DNA of 64,000 nucleotides from Pelagivirga sediminicola (GCF_003072125.1 NZ_QCYH01000001.1:62001-126000); one strand, 5' to 3'. Positions 1 through 10,932 are shown, counted from the stretch's first letter. Notes: generated by a model not told the origin, from the letters alone. Numbers and translations are program-made.

Positions 1-61
1 AGGTCGAGATGCCGACGAAGGGCAGGTTCATCCGCCCGGTATCGTAGTCATGTCCGCTCAT
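1..61 (-). CDS. N-terminus of probable ureohydrolase (agmatinase-like), cut by window edge
   Basis: Only the first 20 residues are visible. An ATG at 61-59 is preceded by GGAG eight bases upstream, so this is a genuine gene start reading out of the left edge. The peptide contains MNLPFVGIST, which resembles the N-terminus of agmatinase/guanidinobutyrase-type members of the arginase family as I remember them from Rhodobacteraceae. The metal-binding motifs lie outside the window, so the call rests on this short stretch alone. It is divergent from guaB, and the two share an intergenic region of about 135 bases. Confidence 0.45.
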   Translation of the reverse strand, partial: MSGHDYDTGRMNLPFVGIST

Positions 62-97
62 GCCGAAATCTCCGCTGTTGTCTGCGCCATCAGGTAG

Positions 98-1648
<1,551 letters not shown>

Positions 1649-1699
1649 CATCAAGATGTTGCTGGCGGTTCTTCATGTTGCTTTGTCGGACGCTCGCGG

Positions 1700-2863
1700 A
1701 TGACCCCCGGCGCCCGCGTTCTGGCGGCGATCGAGGTGCTGGATTTGATCGCAGCGGGCACCGTCGCTGAAAAGGCGCTGATCGGCTGGGCGCGGCGGTC
1801 GCGCTTTGCCGGATCGGGTGACCGGGCGGCCGTGCGCGATCACGTGTTTCAGGCGCTGCGCTGCTGGCGATCCTATGCCGTGCTCGGCGGGGCCGAGACG
1901 GGGCGCGCGCGCATGATCGGCGCTTTGCGCGCCGCGGGCGACGATCCGGCGGCGCTTTTTACCGGCGAAGGCTATGCCCCCGCGCCCCTGAGCGCGGACG
2001 AGCGCGCCGCCGGTGCGCAGCCAACCGGCGCGGATGCCTGCGACATGCCGGACTGGCTCTTGGCGGAATTTCACGCATCGCTTGGACCCAGTGCCGAGCA
2101 GACGGTCATGGCCCTGCGGGAGCGCGCGCCCGTCATGTTGCGGGTCAATCGCCGAAAGGCTGACGTGACGGGCGCCATCGACGCATTGGCGCATGAGAGG
2201 ATCATCAGCGCTTCTCACCCCGTCGCCGAGACGGCGCTGACTGTCTCCGAAGGCGCCCGGCGAGTGGCTCAGAGCCGCGCCTATCACGACGGGCTGGTCG
2301 AGCTTCAGGACGGATCGAGCCAGGCGGCGATGGACGGTATCGATCTGTCTGGGGCGAAAACCATCCTTGATTACTGCGCCGGTGGCGGCGGCAAGGCGCT
2401 GGCCTTGGCGGCGCGCAGTGATGCCCGCATCTTTGCGCATGATATCGATCCCGGGCGCATGCAGGATCTGCCGGAGCGCGCGGCGCGGGCCGGGGTGCGG
2501 ATCGAGCCTCTGAACACATTACCTTCGCCCGATAAGCATCTGTTTGATATCGTCTTATGCGACGCTCCCTGTTCAGGAAGCGGCACCTGGCGCCGCACGC
2601 CAGAAGCGAAATGGAGCCTTACGCCCGCAAGGCTGTCCGAACTGACCGAAATTCAGGCGCAGATCCTGACCGAGGCCGCACCGCTGGTGGCGCCGGGGGG
2701 GCAGCTGATCTATGCGACCTGCTCGGTTTTGGCGGCCGAGAACGAGGCGCAGATTGACGCGTTTCTGGCGGCGACGCCCGGCTGGGTGCGGCGAAAAACC
2801 CACAGGTTCGACGTGACCGATGGTGGCGATGGCTTCTTCGTGGCGCATCTTGGGCGCGATTGA
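1700..2863 (+). CDS. RsmB/NOP-family rRNA (cytosine-5) methyltransferase
   Basis: SAM-dependent m5C methyltransferase of the RsmB/Nop2/Sun family, probably acting on ribosomal RNA. The N-terminal part (about residues 1-140) is the helical NusB-like/RNA-binding region. The Rossmann fold carries the SAM-binding motif DYCAGGGGK (about residue 218). Motif IV, DAPCSGSG, has a conserved cysteine near residue 291, and the motif VI cysteine lies in ATCSV, the two-cysteine arrangement of m5C RNA enzymes. At 387 residues it is shorter than E. coli RsmB (429), as is common in alphaproteobacteria. The exact target base cannot be read from sequence. Confidence 0.88.
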   Translation: MTPGARVLAAIEVLDLIAAGTVAEKALIGWARRSRFAGSGDRAAVRDHVFQALRCWRSYAVLGGAETGRARMIGALRAAGDDPAALFTGEGYAPAPLSADERAAGAQPTGADACDMPDWLLAEFHASLGPSAEQTVMALRERAPVMLRVNRRKADVTGAIDALAHERIISASHPVAETALTVSEGARRVAQSRAYHDGLVELQDGSSQAAMDGIDLSGAKTILDYCAGGGGKALALAARSDARIFAHDIDPGRMQDLPERAARAGVRIEPLNTLPSPDKHLFDIVLCDAPCSGSGTWRRTPEAKWSLTPARLSELTEIQAQILTEAAPLVAPGGQLIYATCSVLAAENEAQIDAFLAATPGWVRRKTHRFDVTDGGDGFFVAHLGRD

Positions 2864-2969
2864 TACGATCCTGCGCAACCCAAGCGGGCAATCCGACCGG
2901 CGTTAAGTCGGAATTAAGGGATTTGCACCACTAGTTTGGGAAACGAGTCGCAGTGCAGGGCTTTCAGGT

Positions 2970-5267
2970 TTGACCATTTCCTCGACGACACTTGACCCGA
3001 TCAAGCGGGCGGCGGCGCAGATGAGGCCGCATGCCGGGCTGGTTTTGGGTTCGGCCATTTTGTTCGCGATATCCGCGTTCCTGATCCGGCCTGGGCTGGA
3101 ACAGCAGGTGATGGCGCTTGTTGCATTGATGCTGGGGTTCAGCGCAGGCTGGATCTTCCTGCTGTCCTGGGTCGAGGACCGCGCCGGTGCGCGTGCAGAG
3201 GGATCCGTCCGCACCCTGATCGAGCATGACGCGGCGCCCAGCGTGCTGACCGGGCCGGATGGCGGGATCGTCTATTGCAACGACGCGGCCGAGCGGACCT
3301 ACAAGGCGCGGCGCTGCCCGACATTGGCCGCTGCGCTGCAGCCGCTGATCGCCAATCCCGGCGCGCTTCTCTACAGGCTGCAGACACGCGCCGGTGCACG
3401 CGGATCGGCCCATGAGGATGTCGTTACGGGCTCGGGCCACGTGCGCCTGTCGGTGCACAAGTCCGGCACCGATGCGATGCTTTGGCGGATCGAGAAATCG
3501 GCCGACATGGCCGCGCGGCGCAGCGACGCGGTTCCGCTGCCGATGCTGACTGTGGGACGCAACAACGCGATCCTTTTCATGAATGACGCAGCCCGGCTGC
3601 TGATCGGTGAGCGGGCGCGCACGCTGGACCGCATCTGTCCGGCGTTGCCGCTGCGGACCGGGCAGATGAACGACATCAGCACGCAGACCGGCCCGCAGCC
3701 ATGCCTCGTGGTTGAGCTGGAAGGCATCGCCGGGCGCCGTGAGGTGTTCCTGCTGCCCGGTCTGGCCGAGCATGCGCCGACGAAAACCGGGTGGACCTTC
3801 TTTGACGATCTGCCCGTGCCGCTGCTGAAGCTGACCCGGGACGGAACGATCCAGCAAAGCAATCAGCCCGCGAACGATCTGCTGGGCTGCGATGCCTCGA
3901 CGGGGCGTCAGATTACCGACCTTCTGGAAGGGTTGGGGCGGTCGATCCCCGACTGGCTGGAGGATGCCGCACTGGCCCGCGGCGCGCTTCACTCAGAATT
4001 CTTGCGGGTGCGCCGCTCCGATCGCGAGGTTTTCATACAGGTCACCCTGAACCGCGCCTTCGAGGACGGCGAGCCCGTGCTGATCGCGGTGTTGAATGAC
4101 GCAACACAACTGAAATCCCTGGAGGCGCAGTTCGTCCAGTCGCAAAAAATGCAGGCGATCGGACAATTGGCCGGCGGGGTCGCGCATGATTTCAACAACC
4201 TGCTGACGGCGATTTCCGGTCATTGCGACCTGCTGCTGCTGCGCCATGACCAAGGCGATTCGGACTATGGTGACCTGCTGCAGATCCATCAGAATGCCAA
4301 TCGGGCGGCGTCATTGGTGAACCAGTTGCTGGCCTATTCGCGCAAACAGACACTGCGCCCCGAAGTCATGGATCTGCGCGACGCGATGTCCGATCTGACC
4401 CACCTTCTGAACCGTCTGGTCGGTGAAAAGGTGGTGCTGTCGTTGAACCATGATCCGACATTGTCGTCGATCCGTGCGGACAAACGCCAGTTCGAGCAGG
4501 TCGTGATGAATCTCGTCGTCAATGCGCGCGATGCGATGCCGGATGGCGGCGAAATCAGGATCGAGACGCGCAACATCACGTTGGATGCCCCGATGCATCG
4601 GGACCGCGCCGAGGTTTCCGCCGGCCCGTGGGTTCGGATCAGCGTGACGGATGAGGGCACGGGGATTCCGGCGGACCGGCTGCAAAAGGTGTTCGAGCCG
4701 TTTTTCACCACGAAACGGACCGGAGAGGGCACCGGGCTGGGGCTTTCGACGGCCTATGGGATCGTGAAACAGACCGGCGGTTTCATATTTGCCGACAGCG
4801 AGGAAGGTGTTGGCACCACGTTTTTCCTGATGTTCCCGGCGCATGAGACGGTCGCCCCGCGCGCCGGTGCGAAGCCCGCGGCGCAGATCGAAGCGGCCTC
4901 GGCCGAAGGGCTGGTGCTGCTCGTGGAAGATGAGGCACCTGTTCGCGCCTTTGCGTCGCGCGCGTTGCAGATGCGGGGATTCACGGTTCTGGAGGCGGAA
5001 TCGGCCGAGGAAGCGCTTGAAATCCTGCAGGACGAGACGATCTGCGTCGATGTCTTCGTGACCGATGTGGTCATGCCGGGCATGGATGGCCCCAGTTGGG
5101 TGCAGGAAGCGATGAAGACGCGGCCGGATACACGTGTGGTTTTTGTGTCCGGGTATGCCGAAGAGGATTTCGGCGACACCCAGGCGCGCATTCCCAACTC
5201 CGTTTTCCTGCCAAAGCCGTTTTCCCTGACCGAGCTGACCGATATCGTCCAGCGCCAGATGCAGTGA
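2970..5267 (+). CDS. cckA: Hybrid sensor histidine kinase CckA
   Basis: Cell-cycle phosphorelay kinase/phosphatase that passes phosphate through ChpT to CtrA in alphaproteobacteria. In Rhodobacteraceae this pathway controls motility and gene transfer agents. Two membrane segments near the N-terminus (about residues 25-70) are followed by PAS-like regions. The H-box AGGVAHDFNNLLT has the phospho-accepting His near residue 406. An HATPase_c domain (N box NLVVNARDAM) comes next, then a C-terminal receiver with Asp near residue 699 (VTDVVMPGMDG). The open frame begins at a TTG (2970) with a poor ribosome site. An in-frame ATG at 3021 (18th codon) is the alternative and would still retain the membrane segments. 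Confidence 0.93.
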   Translation: MTISSTTLDPIKRAAAQMRPHAGLVLGSAILFAISAFLIRPGLEQQVMALVALMLGFSAGWIFLLSWVEDRAGARAEGSVRTLIEHDAAPSVLTGPDGGIVYCNDAAERTYKARRCPTLAAALQPLIANPGALLYRLQTRAGARGSAHEDVVTGSGHVRLSVHKSGTDAMLWRIEKSADMAARRSDAVPLPMLTVGRNNAILFMNDAARLLIGERARTLDRICPALPLRTGQMNDISTQTGPQPCLVVELEGIAGRREVFLLPGLAEHAPTKTGWTFFDDLPVPLLKLTRDGTIQQSNQPANDLLGCDASTGRQITDLLEGLGRSIPDWLEDAALARGALHSEFLRVRRSDREVFIQVTLNRAFEDGEPVLIAVLNDATQLKSLEAQFVQSQKMQAIGQLAGGVAHDFNNLLTAISGHCDLLLLRHDQGDSDYGDLLQIHQNANRAASLVNQLLAYSRKQTLRPEVMDLRDAMSDLTHLLNRLVGEKVVLSLNHDPTLSSIRADKRQFEQVVMNLVVNARDAMPDGGEIRIETRNITLDAPMHRDRAEVSAGPWVRISVTDEGTGIPADRLQKVFEPFFTTKRTGEGTGLGLSTAYGIVKQTGGFIFADSEEGVGTTFFLMFPAHETVAPRAGAKPAAQIEAASAEGLVLLVEDEAPVRAFASRALQMRGFTVLEAESAEEALEILQDETICVDVFVTDVVMPGMDGPSWVQEAMKTRPDTRVVFVSGYAEEDFGDTQARIPNSVFLPKPFSLTELTDIVQRQMQ

Positions 5268-5444
5268 CCGCCTCGCCGGAGCGGCGACTGCGCGCTGTTT
5301 GGCTGTCTCTCGGCGATCGCGGAGCAGCATGTATAGATGGCGAACATTTTAGCTGGGCTGGTTATCTTGGGATCGAGGCCGCACGCATTAGGCAGTGACA
5401 GCGAGCCGTTCCGCGTGAATAATGCCCGAAACAGGGAGATGATG

Positions 5445-6410
5445 ATGAAAACCGTGAAAAGATTTTGGTTTGGTGTCACTGCAACCGCAGCGCTGGCCAC
5501 CGGCATGGGGCACGCGGCCGAGATGGGCGCTATCGAGACGCCCATCAAGCTGGCGGTGAACGAATGGACCGGCCAGCATGTCACGACGCGGATCGCCGGC
5601 GAGATGTTGAAGGCGGCTGGGTACAAGGTGGAATACGTCACCGCCGGCTACATGAACATGTACCAGGCGCTGGGGAATGGCGAGATTGACGCGGCGATGG
5701 AAATCTGGTCGTCCAACGTCTCGGATGAATATGGCAAGCAGCTTGCGGCCGGAAAGGTTACCGAGATCGGCGATCTGGGGCTCGAGGCCAAGGAGGGCAT
5801 CGCCTATCCGGCCCATGTGGCCGAAATCTGCCCGGGCCTGCCGGCCGTCGAGGCGCTGCGCGATTGCGCGGGACAATTCGCCACAGCCGAGACATTGCCC
5901 GCCGGCCGCCTGGTGGACTATCCGGCCGATTGGGGCACGCCGGGCGCAGAGCGCATCACCGGTTTCGATCTGCCGTTCAAGGCGGTGCCGGCAGGCTCCG
6001 AAGGGGCGCTCATCACCGAATTGCGCGCGTCGACCGAGAAGAAATCGCCGCTGCTCATCACCTTCTGGCAGCCTCATTGGGCGATGTCGGCCTATGACAT
6101 CAAGTTTGTCGACTTGCCGGTCGGCGAAGAGGCATGTTTCGAGGATCCCGCTTGGGGGAGCAATCCGAACGCGACTCATGATTGCGGTTTCGCGCCCACG
6201 CGGGTCTTCAAAGCGACATGGTCCGGCCTTGCGGGCAAGTGGCCCGCCGCTGCCGAAATCCTTGCGAACCTGCAGCTGAGTGTCGAGGAGCAGCAGCCGA
6301 TGATGGGCGCCGTCGATGTCGATGGCAAATCGGTCGAGGAGACGGTGGACGCCTGGATGCAGGCCAACCCGGACAAGTGGAAACCAGTGGTCGATGCCGC
6401 GATCCAATGA
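5445..6410 (+). CDS. proX: Glycine betaine/choline-type ABC transporter substrate-binding protein
   Basis: Periplasmic OpuAC-family binding protein for a quaternary amine such as glycine betaine, choline or proline betaine. The N-terminus is a clear signal peptide (KR, hydrophobic stretch, cleavage after GHAA at about residue 25). The mature part contains the OpuAC features AVNEWTG and EIWSSN, and aromatic residues suited to a betaine cage. Three ATGs are stacked at 5439, 5442 and 5445; AGGGAG at 5433-5438 best fits the last. It is the first gene of a transporter operon with the ATPase (6608) and permease (7672). The exact ligand cannot be read from the sequence. Confidence 0.9.
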   Translation: MKTVKRFWFGVTATAALATGMGHAAEMGAIETPIKLAVNEWTGQHVTTRIAGEMLKAAGYKVEYVTAGYMNMYQALGNGEIDAAMEIWSSNVSDEYGKQLAAGKVTEIGDLGLEAKEGIAYPAHVAEICPGLPAVEALRDCAGQFATAETLPAGRLVDYPADWGTPGAERITGFDLPFKAVPAGSEGALITELRASTEKKSPLLITFWQPHWAMSAYDIKFVDLPVGEEACFEDPAWGSNPNATHDCGFAPTRVFKATWSGLAGKWPAAAEILANLQLSVEEQQPMMGAVDVDGKSVEETVDAWMQANPDKWKPVVDAAIQ

Positions 6411-6423
6411 TCCGGACGTCATT

Positions 6424-6445
6424 CCGGTGCCTTTCGGGGCACCGG
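6424..6445 (+). terminator. Hairpin between binding-protein gene and ATPase gene
   Basis: A perfect 8-bp stem, CCGGTGCC/GGCACCGG, with a 6-base loop lies 14 bases after the proX stop codon. There is no T-run, so it is more likely an mRNA-stabilising or partial-attenuation hairpin than a full terminator. Such hairpins often let the binding protein be made in excess over the membrane components. Confidence 0.45.
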
Positions 6446-6607
6446 CCGCAGGCCGAATCGCAGCGGGCAAAAGCGTCTGTCACTGCGCCGGATGACGGAA
6501 GCCGTCGGTTGCATGCCCGGCCAAATCCATCCACTTTCGGAGGCGGCCCGCCCGCTGTCATCAACACGCCGCGCGCACAGCCGCGCTTTTGATCACCCGG
6601 AGATATC

Positions 6608-7675
6608 ATGCCTGAACAAGCATCTGCACAGCAGCCTGCGATCCGCTGCCGCAATGTCTGGCAGGTGTTCGGGCCGGGCGCGCAAGACCATCTCGCGCAG
6701 GCGCTGAAACAGACGGGCGGCGATGCGGGGGCCACCGCGCAGGCCTTGCGCGCGCTGGATCTGGTGCCGGCGGTGCAGGATGTCAGCTTCGACGTGAAGC
6801 GCGGCGAGATCTTCGTGATCATGGGTTTGTCGGGATCGGGCAAATCGACGCTGGTGCGCTGCATCTCGCGTCTGATCGATGTGACCGCGGGCGAGATCGA
6901 GATTGACGGCGAGGATGTACTGGGCGCCGCCAAAACCCGCATGACACAATTGCGCCGCCGCAAACTGGGCATGGTGTTTCAGCATTTTGGCCTGTTTCCG
7001 CATATGAGCGCGCTGCAAAATGTCGCTTTTCCCCTGAAGATGCAGGGGCAGGCCCGCGCCGAGCGCCTAGCGCGCGCGCGCGAGGTCATCGAGCTGGTCG
7101 GCCTTAAGGGGCGCGAGGATGCGTATCCGCGCGAATTGTCCGGCGGGCAGCGCCAGCGTGTGGGCATCGCGCGCAGCCTCGCCGTCAATCCCGACGTGTG
7201 GTTTCTGGACGAGCCGTTCAGCGCGCTTGATCCGCTGATCCGGCGCCAGTTGCAGGATGAGTTCATCGACATTCAGGCGCGCCTGCGCAAATCGATCGTG
7301 TTCATCACCCATGACATTGCCGAAGCGCTGAAGATCGCGGACCGGATCGCCATCATGCGCGACGGGCAGATCGTGCAGATCGGCACGCCCAGCCAGATCG
7401 TGCTGGAGCCGGTCGACGGCTATGTGCGCGATTTCACCAAGGACGTGGCCAAGGGCCGCCATGCACGCCTGTCTTCGGTGCTGACGCCGCTCGCCCCCGA
7501 CGCGCCGCCGCCGGCGGATGATCCGGGCCTGCGCGTGGACATGACGTTGGACGAGGCGCTGAGCGCGTGCATGTCGCTCTATGATCCGGTGCCGGTGCAT
7601 GGCCCGGACGGGCAGATCGTTGGCATGGTCGATCCTGCCGAGCTGGCGCGCGCCGTGCAGGTCGATCCGGTATGA
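6608..7675 (+). CDS. proV: Quaternary-amine ABC transporter ATP-binding protein
   Basis: ATPase subunit of a ProU/OpuA-type importer acting at the inner face of the membrane. The 355 residues contain Walker A GLSGSGKST (about 72), the signature LSGGQRQRVGIARSL (about 176) and Walker B FLDEPFSALD (about 199). After the ATPase core there is a short regulatory tail that looks like half of a CBS module (residues about 290-350), a variation on ProV/OpuAA, which carry two. GGAG at 6599-6602 supports the ATG at 6608. The last codons overlap the permease start in an ATGA, indicating translational coupling. Confidence 0.92.
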   Translation: MPEQASAQQPAIRCRNVWQVFGPGAQDHLAQALKQTGGDAGATAQALRALDLVPAVQDVSFDVKRGEIFVIMGLSGSGKSTLVRCISRLIDVTAGEIEIDGEDVLGAAKTRMTQLRRRKLGMVFQHFGLFPHMSALQNVAFPLKMQGQARAERLARAREVIELVGLKGREDAYPRELSGGQRQRVGIARSLAVNPDVWFLDEPFSALDPLIRRQLQDEFIDIQARLRKSIVFITHDIAEALKIADRIAIMRDGQIVQIGTPSQIVLEPVDGYVRDFTKDVAKGRHARLSSVLTPLAPDAPPPADDPGLRVDMTLDEALSACMSLYDPVPVHGPDGQIVGMVDPAELARAVQVDPV

Positions 7676-9738
7676 GCGCAGCGCGCGCCACTCCGCAGGG
7701 CACGGGCCCGGCGCCGCGGCGCGGCGTCATTGCGGCGCTGGTGGTGCTGGCGGTCGGGGCGCTGTGTCTGGCTCTGGTGCCGCATCTGCCGTGGCTGGGG
7801 GGCTTTCCCGACGCGTGGGCGCTGCCCGTCACGCGCTGGGTCGATACCGGGCTGACGTGGTTTCTGGGCCTCATCAAGCCGGGCGCGCGGATGCTGTCGG
7901 CGGCGTTGTCCTATCCGATGACATGGGCCAACGTGCTGCTGCTGCACACGCCCTGGCCGCTGCTGGTGGCGCTGGTGACGGCGCTGGGATGGTATGTGGG
8001 CGGTCTGCGCCTTGCGCTGCTGGGCTTCGCCGGCTTCAGCTTTGTCGTCGCGTCGGGCTACTGGACCGAGAGCATGAACACCCTGTCGCTCGTTGCGGTA
8101 TCGGTGCCTCTGGCGCTGTTGCTGGGCGGGGCAACGGGGATATTGGCCAACGAGGTGCCGCGCGTGAAGTCCGCGGTGCAGACGATCATGGACGTGATGC
8201 AGACGGTGCCGACCTTTGCCTATCTGACGCCGCTTCTGCTGCTGTTCGGCTTTGGCCCGGTGGTGGGGCTGATCGCGTCGGCGATTTATGCCGCGCCGCC
8301 GATGGCGCGCAACGTCATGCTGGGGCTGGAGCGGGTCGAGACCGATATCAAGGAGGCGGCCGTGATGTCCGGCGCAAGCCGTCTGCAACAGCTGTTCCTG
8401 ATCGAGATCCCGTCGGCGGCCACCCAGATCATGGTGGGTGTCAACCAATCGCTGATGGCGGCGCTCAGCATGGTGATCATCGCGGCGGTGATCGGCGGCT
8501 TTGACGACATCGGCTGGGAGGTGCTGCTGACCATGCGCAAGGCGCAGTTCGGCGCGGCGCTGCTGGCGGGGCTGGTGATCGTGGCCTTTGCCATCGTGAT
8601 CGACCGGATCAGCGCGGGCATGGCCCGCCAGCAGCCGCGCCATTCGCGGCGCATCGCGCTGCTGATCGTGGCCGCGGGGGCGGCGCTTGCCGTTCTGGCG
8701 TGGCTCTACCTGCCCGCGGCAGGCCAGATCCAGCTGCTGGTGCCAGCGGCCGAATGGCTCGATGCGCGGCTGACGCAGTTCGTGCGCGCCCAGGGCGCCG
8801 CGCTTGATGCGATAAAGAACGGCGCGATGTTCTATGGCCTCTTGCCGCTTCGGATCGGGCTTGACGGGGCCGTGCTGCCCTTCACCTGGGGGTTTCAGTG
8901 GACGCCGGGGATGAGCGCGGGGTTCTACGCGGCCGCCGCCGCGATCGGCGCGTTCATCGCGTGGCGGGGCGGGGTGGCCGCCGGGCTGATGGTGCCGATC
9001 CTTGCCGGCATCGTCGAGACGGGCATCGCCGAGCTGCCCTGGCCCTTCGTTCTGATCGGGGCGGGGGCCATCGGCTGGGTCGCGGGCGGGCGCAAGCTGG
9101 CGCTTTACGCGGTGCTGATGCTGGCGGCGGTGCTGCTGTCGGGCCTCTGGGCCAAGGCGCTGTGGTCGCTCTATTTGTCAGGCGCCGCGGTATTGACCTG
9201 CGCGATCCTGGGTGGCGCGATCGGGCTGCTTTGCGCGCTCAGCCCGCTGGCGTGGCGGGTGGTGCAGCCGATCTGCGACATGCTGCAGACCATCCCGCTG
9301 TTCGTGTTCCTGATACCGGTGCTGATGTTCTTCCAAATCGGCGAATTCTCGGCCTTTCTTGCGATCATCTTCTACGCCATCGTGCCGATGATCCGCTACA
9401 CGCGCCATGGCCTGATCAGCGTGCCGCCCGACCTGATCGAGGCGGCGACCTCCTCGGGCGCGACCACGTGGCAGACGATGCGCGAGGTGCGCGCGCCCTA
9501 TGCCGCGCCGACGATCCTGTTGGGGCTGAACCAGACGATCCTTTATGCCTTTGCGATGCTGGTCATCGCGGCCCTGATCGGCACGACGGGGCTGGGGCAG
9601 TCAATCTTCCTCGCGCTGGGGCAGGCGGATGTGGGTCTGGGCGTCACGTCGGGCGCGGCGATGGCGATCCTTGCGCTGGTGGCGGACCGCCTTGTGCAGG
9701 GGTTCGCGGCCGAGCGGCGTCGCGCGCTCGGCCTTTGA
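7672..9738 (+). CDS. proW: Double-length betaine/choline ABC transporter permease
   Basis: Inner-membrane channel of the importer. At 688 residues it is about twice the length of ProW/OpuAB-type permease domains because it contains two permease modules. The first EAA loop is EAAVMSGASRLQQLFLIEIP (about residues 228-247) and the second begins EAATSSGATTWQTM (about residue 590). Each is followed by a GVNQS/GLNQT motif. The two halves probably form the heterodimer-like pore within one chain. Many hydrophobic helices run throughout. It starts inside the ATPase stop codon (ATGA) and ends four bases before the convergent sigma-factor gene. Confidence 0.9.
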   Translation: MSAARATPQGTGPAPRRGVIAALVVLAVGALCLALVPHLPWLGGFPDAWALPVTRWVDTGLTWFLGLIKPGARMLSAALSYPMTWANVLLLHTPWPLLVALVTALGWYVGGLRLALLGFAGFSFVVASGYWTESMNTLSLVAVSVPLALLLGGATGILANEVPRVKSAVQTIMDVMQTVPTFAYLTPLLLLFGFGPVVGLIASAIYAAPPMARNVMLGLERVETDIKEAAVMSGASRLQQLFLIEIPSAATQIMVGVNQSLMAALSMVIIAAVIGGFDDIGWEVLLTMRKAQFGAALLAGLVIVAFAIVIDRISAGMARQQPRHSRRIALLIVAAGAALAVLAWLYLPAAGQIQLLVPAAEWLDARLTQFVRAQGAALDAIKNGAMFYGLLPLRIGLDGAVLPFTWGFQWTPGMSAGFYAAAAAIGAFIAWRGGVAAGLMVPILAGIVETGIAELPWPFVLIGAGAIGWVAGGRKLALYAVLMLAAVLLSGLWAKALWSLYLSGAAVLTCAILGGAIGLLCALSPLAWRVVQPICDMLQTIPLFVFLIPVLMFFQIGEFSAFLAIIFYAIVPMIRYTRHGLISVPPDLIEAATSSGATTWQTMREVRAPYAAPTILLGLNQTILYAFAMLVIAALIGTTGLGQSIFLALGQADVGLGVTSGAAMAILALVADRLVQGFAAERRRALGL

Positions 9739-9741
9739 GGG

Positions 9742-10305
9742 CTAGAGCAGGCTGGCCACCGGCGCGCCGGGCGCCAGATCCATGTCGCGGCGCAACTGCG
9801 CGCGGGCGCGGGCGAGGCGCGACATCACGGTGTTGACGCCGCATCCGATCTGCCGGGCGAGCGCCGCGGGGCTGGTTTCGCCTGACATGACCAGCGTGAT
9901 CAGCCGCGCCTGATCGGCGGGCAGGCGGCTGATCGCACCGCGCAGATCCGACAGCGCCAGCGTGCCGAAAACTTCGGGATCGACGCTGGGCCCTTCGGCC
10001 TCCTCCAGCGGCAGATGCGGCGCGCGGCGCAGGCCCTGACGAAAGAGGTTGCGCAACGTGGCGCGCGCGTAGGCGCGCAGATCGCTGACCTGCGCCACCT
10101 CCTCGCGGCGGCGCCACAGGCGCAGAAGCGTCTCTTGCGCCAGATCCTGCGCTTCGGCCTCGCTTCCGGCAAGGCGCCGGGCAAGGCGCATGAGATCGGG
10201 GTGAAGCTCGGCCAGCGTTTTGGGCAGGGGCTGCGCGAGGGCCTGCGGCAGCGGCGGCGCGACAGTCTGGATCCGGTCGGCAGTGAGGGACAGGGGTAGA
10301 TGCAT
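9742..10305 (-). CDS. ECF-type RNA polymerase sigma factor
   Basis: Small alternative sigma factor of 187 residues. Region 2 is visible as DLMRLARRLAGSEAEAQDLAQET with the following LRLWRR core-binding helix. Region 4 is AALARQIGCGVNTVMSRLARAR, a helix-turn-helix for -35 recognition. A longer reading from 10440 is open, but GAAAGG eight bases before the ATG at 10305 supports the shorter start. No anti-sigma factor gene is adjacent, and the region between sigma domains is short. It is divergent from the EF-hand gene (10570), which may be a target. The inducing signal is not evident. Confidence 0.85.
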   Translation of the reverse strand: MHLPLSLTADRIQTVAPPLPQALAQPLPKTLAELHPDLMRLARRLAGSEAEAQDLAQETLLRLWRRREEVAQVSDLRAYARATLRNLFRQGLRRAPHLPLEEAEGPSVDPEVFGTLALSDLRGAISRLPADQARLITLVMSGETSPAALARQIGCGVNTVMSRLARARAQLRRDMDLAPGAPVASLL

Positions 10306-10569
10306 GGAATCGGCCTTTCGGGCTTTCATGGGTCCAAGCGTATGTTGTGTGTCCGCGAGGCGTCCGCAATCGGGGAGTTTTCGCCGACGTGCTTCAAACG
10401 CGTTTTTTGCGCGGACCCGCGCCGCTCCGGGATGTGCCAATCGGCAATCTGCCGCCGCTTTGGATGATTAAGTTGTTGGGCCGGGACGCAAATCGCTGCT
10501 GCTGCGTCTTGTGAGGTGAAGCGGGCAATGCAGCCCCTTCCTAAAGTAAAAGACTATAGGAGAGACCAA

Positions 10570-10815
10570 ATGACGAAATTCATCGCATCCGTTCTGGGCA
10601 TGAGCGCACTGGCAGCAACCGCAGCATTCGCCGACATGTCGGCAATCGACACCAACGGTGACGGCCTCGTGACCATGGACGAGATTCAGGCAGCTTACCC
10701 CGAAGTGACCGCCGAGCAGTTCAGCGAAATCGACACCAATGGTGACGGCGCCGTGGATGATGCGGAAATGTCCGCAGCTCAGGACGCAGGCCTGCTGCCC
10801 GCGACCGAAGGCTAA
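10570..10815 (+). CDS. Small secreted EF-hand calcium-binding protein
   Basis: An 81-residue protein with a signal peptide (cleavage around AFA, residue 21) followed by two canonical EF-hand loops at residues 27-38 (DTNGDGLVTMDE) and 55-66 (DTNGDGAVDDAE). Acidic positions 1, 3, 5 and 12 are all filled, so both loops should bind calcium. The mature peptide is little more than this one EF-hand pair and is expected in the periplasm or outside the cell. The start at 10570 has a strong AGGAGA site five bases upstream. A hairpin terminator follows the stop codon. No partner gene is fused or adjacent except the divergent ECF sigma factor. Confidence 0.88.
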   Translation: MTKFIASVLGMSALAATAAFADMSAIDTNGDGLVTMDEIQAAYPEVTAEQFSEIDTNGDGAVDDAEMSAAQDAGLLPATEG

Positions 10816-10823
10816 GTAGCCAA

Positions 10824-10865
10824 GCGGCCCTGCAACGCATCCGCGCTGCGGGGCCGCCCGGTTTT
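10824..10865 (+). terminator. Rho-independent terminator of the EF-hand gene
   Basis: The GCGGCCC...GGGCCGC stem is extended by TGCA/TGC pairing (10824-10857). A short T-run, TTTT, lies at 10862-10865. The structure sits nine bases after the EF-hand stop codon. Confidence 0.65.
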
Positions 10866-10932
10866 CCGGCGCTTTAGTTTCTTCTCCAACAGACAACCGA
10901 TGCGCGGGAAAAGGTGGCCGCGGGGCGGTCCC

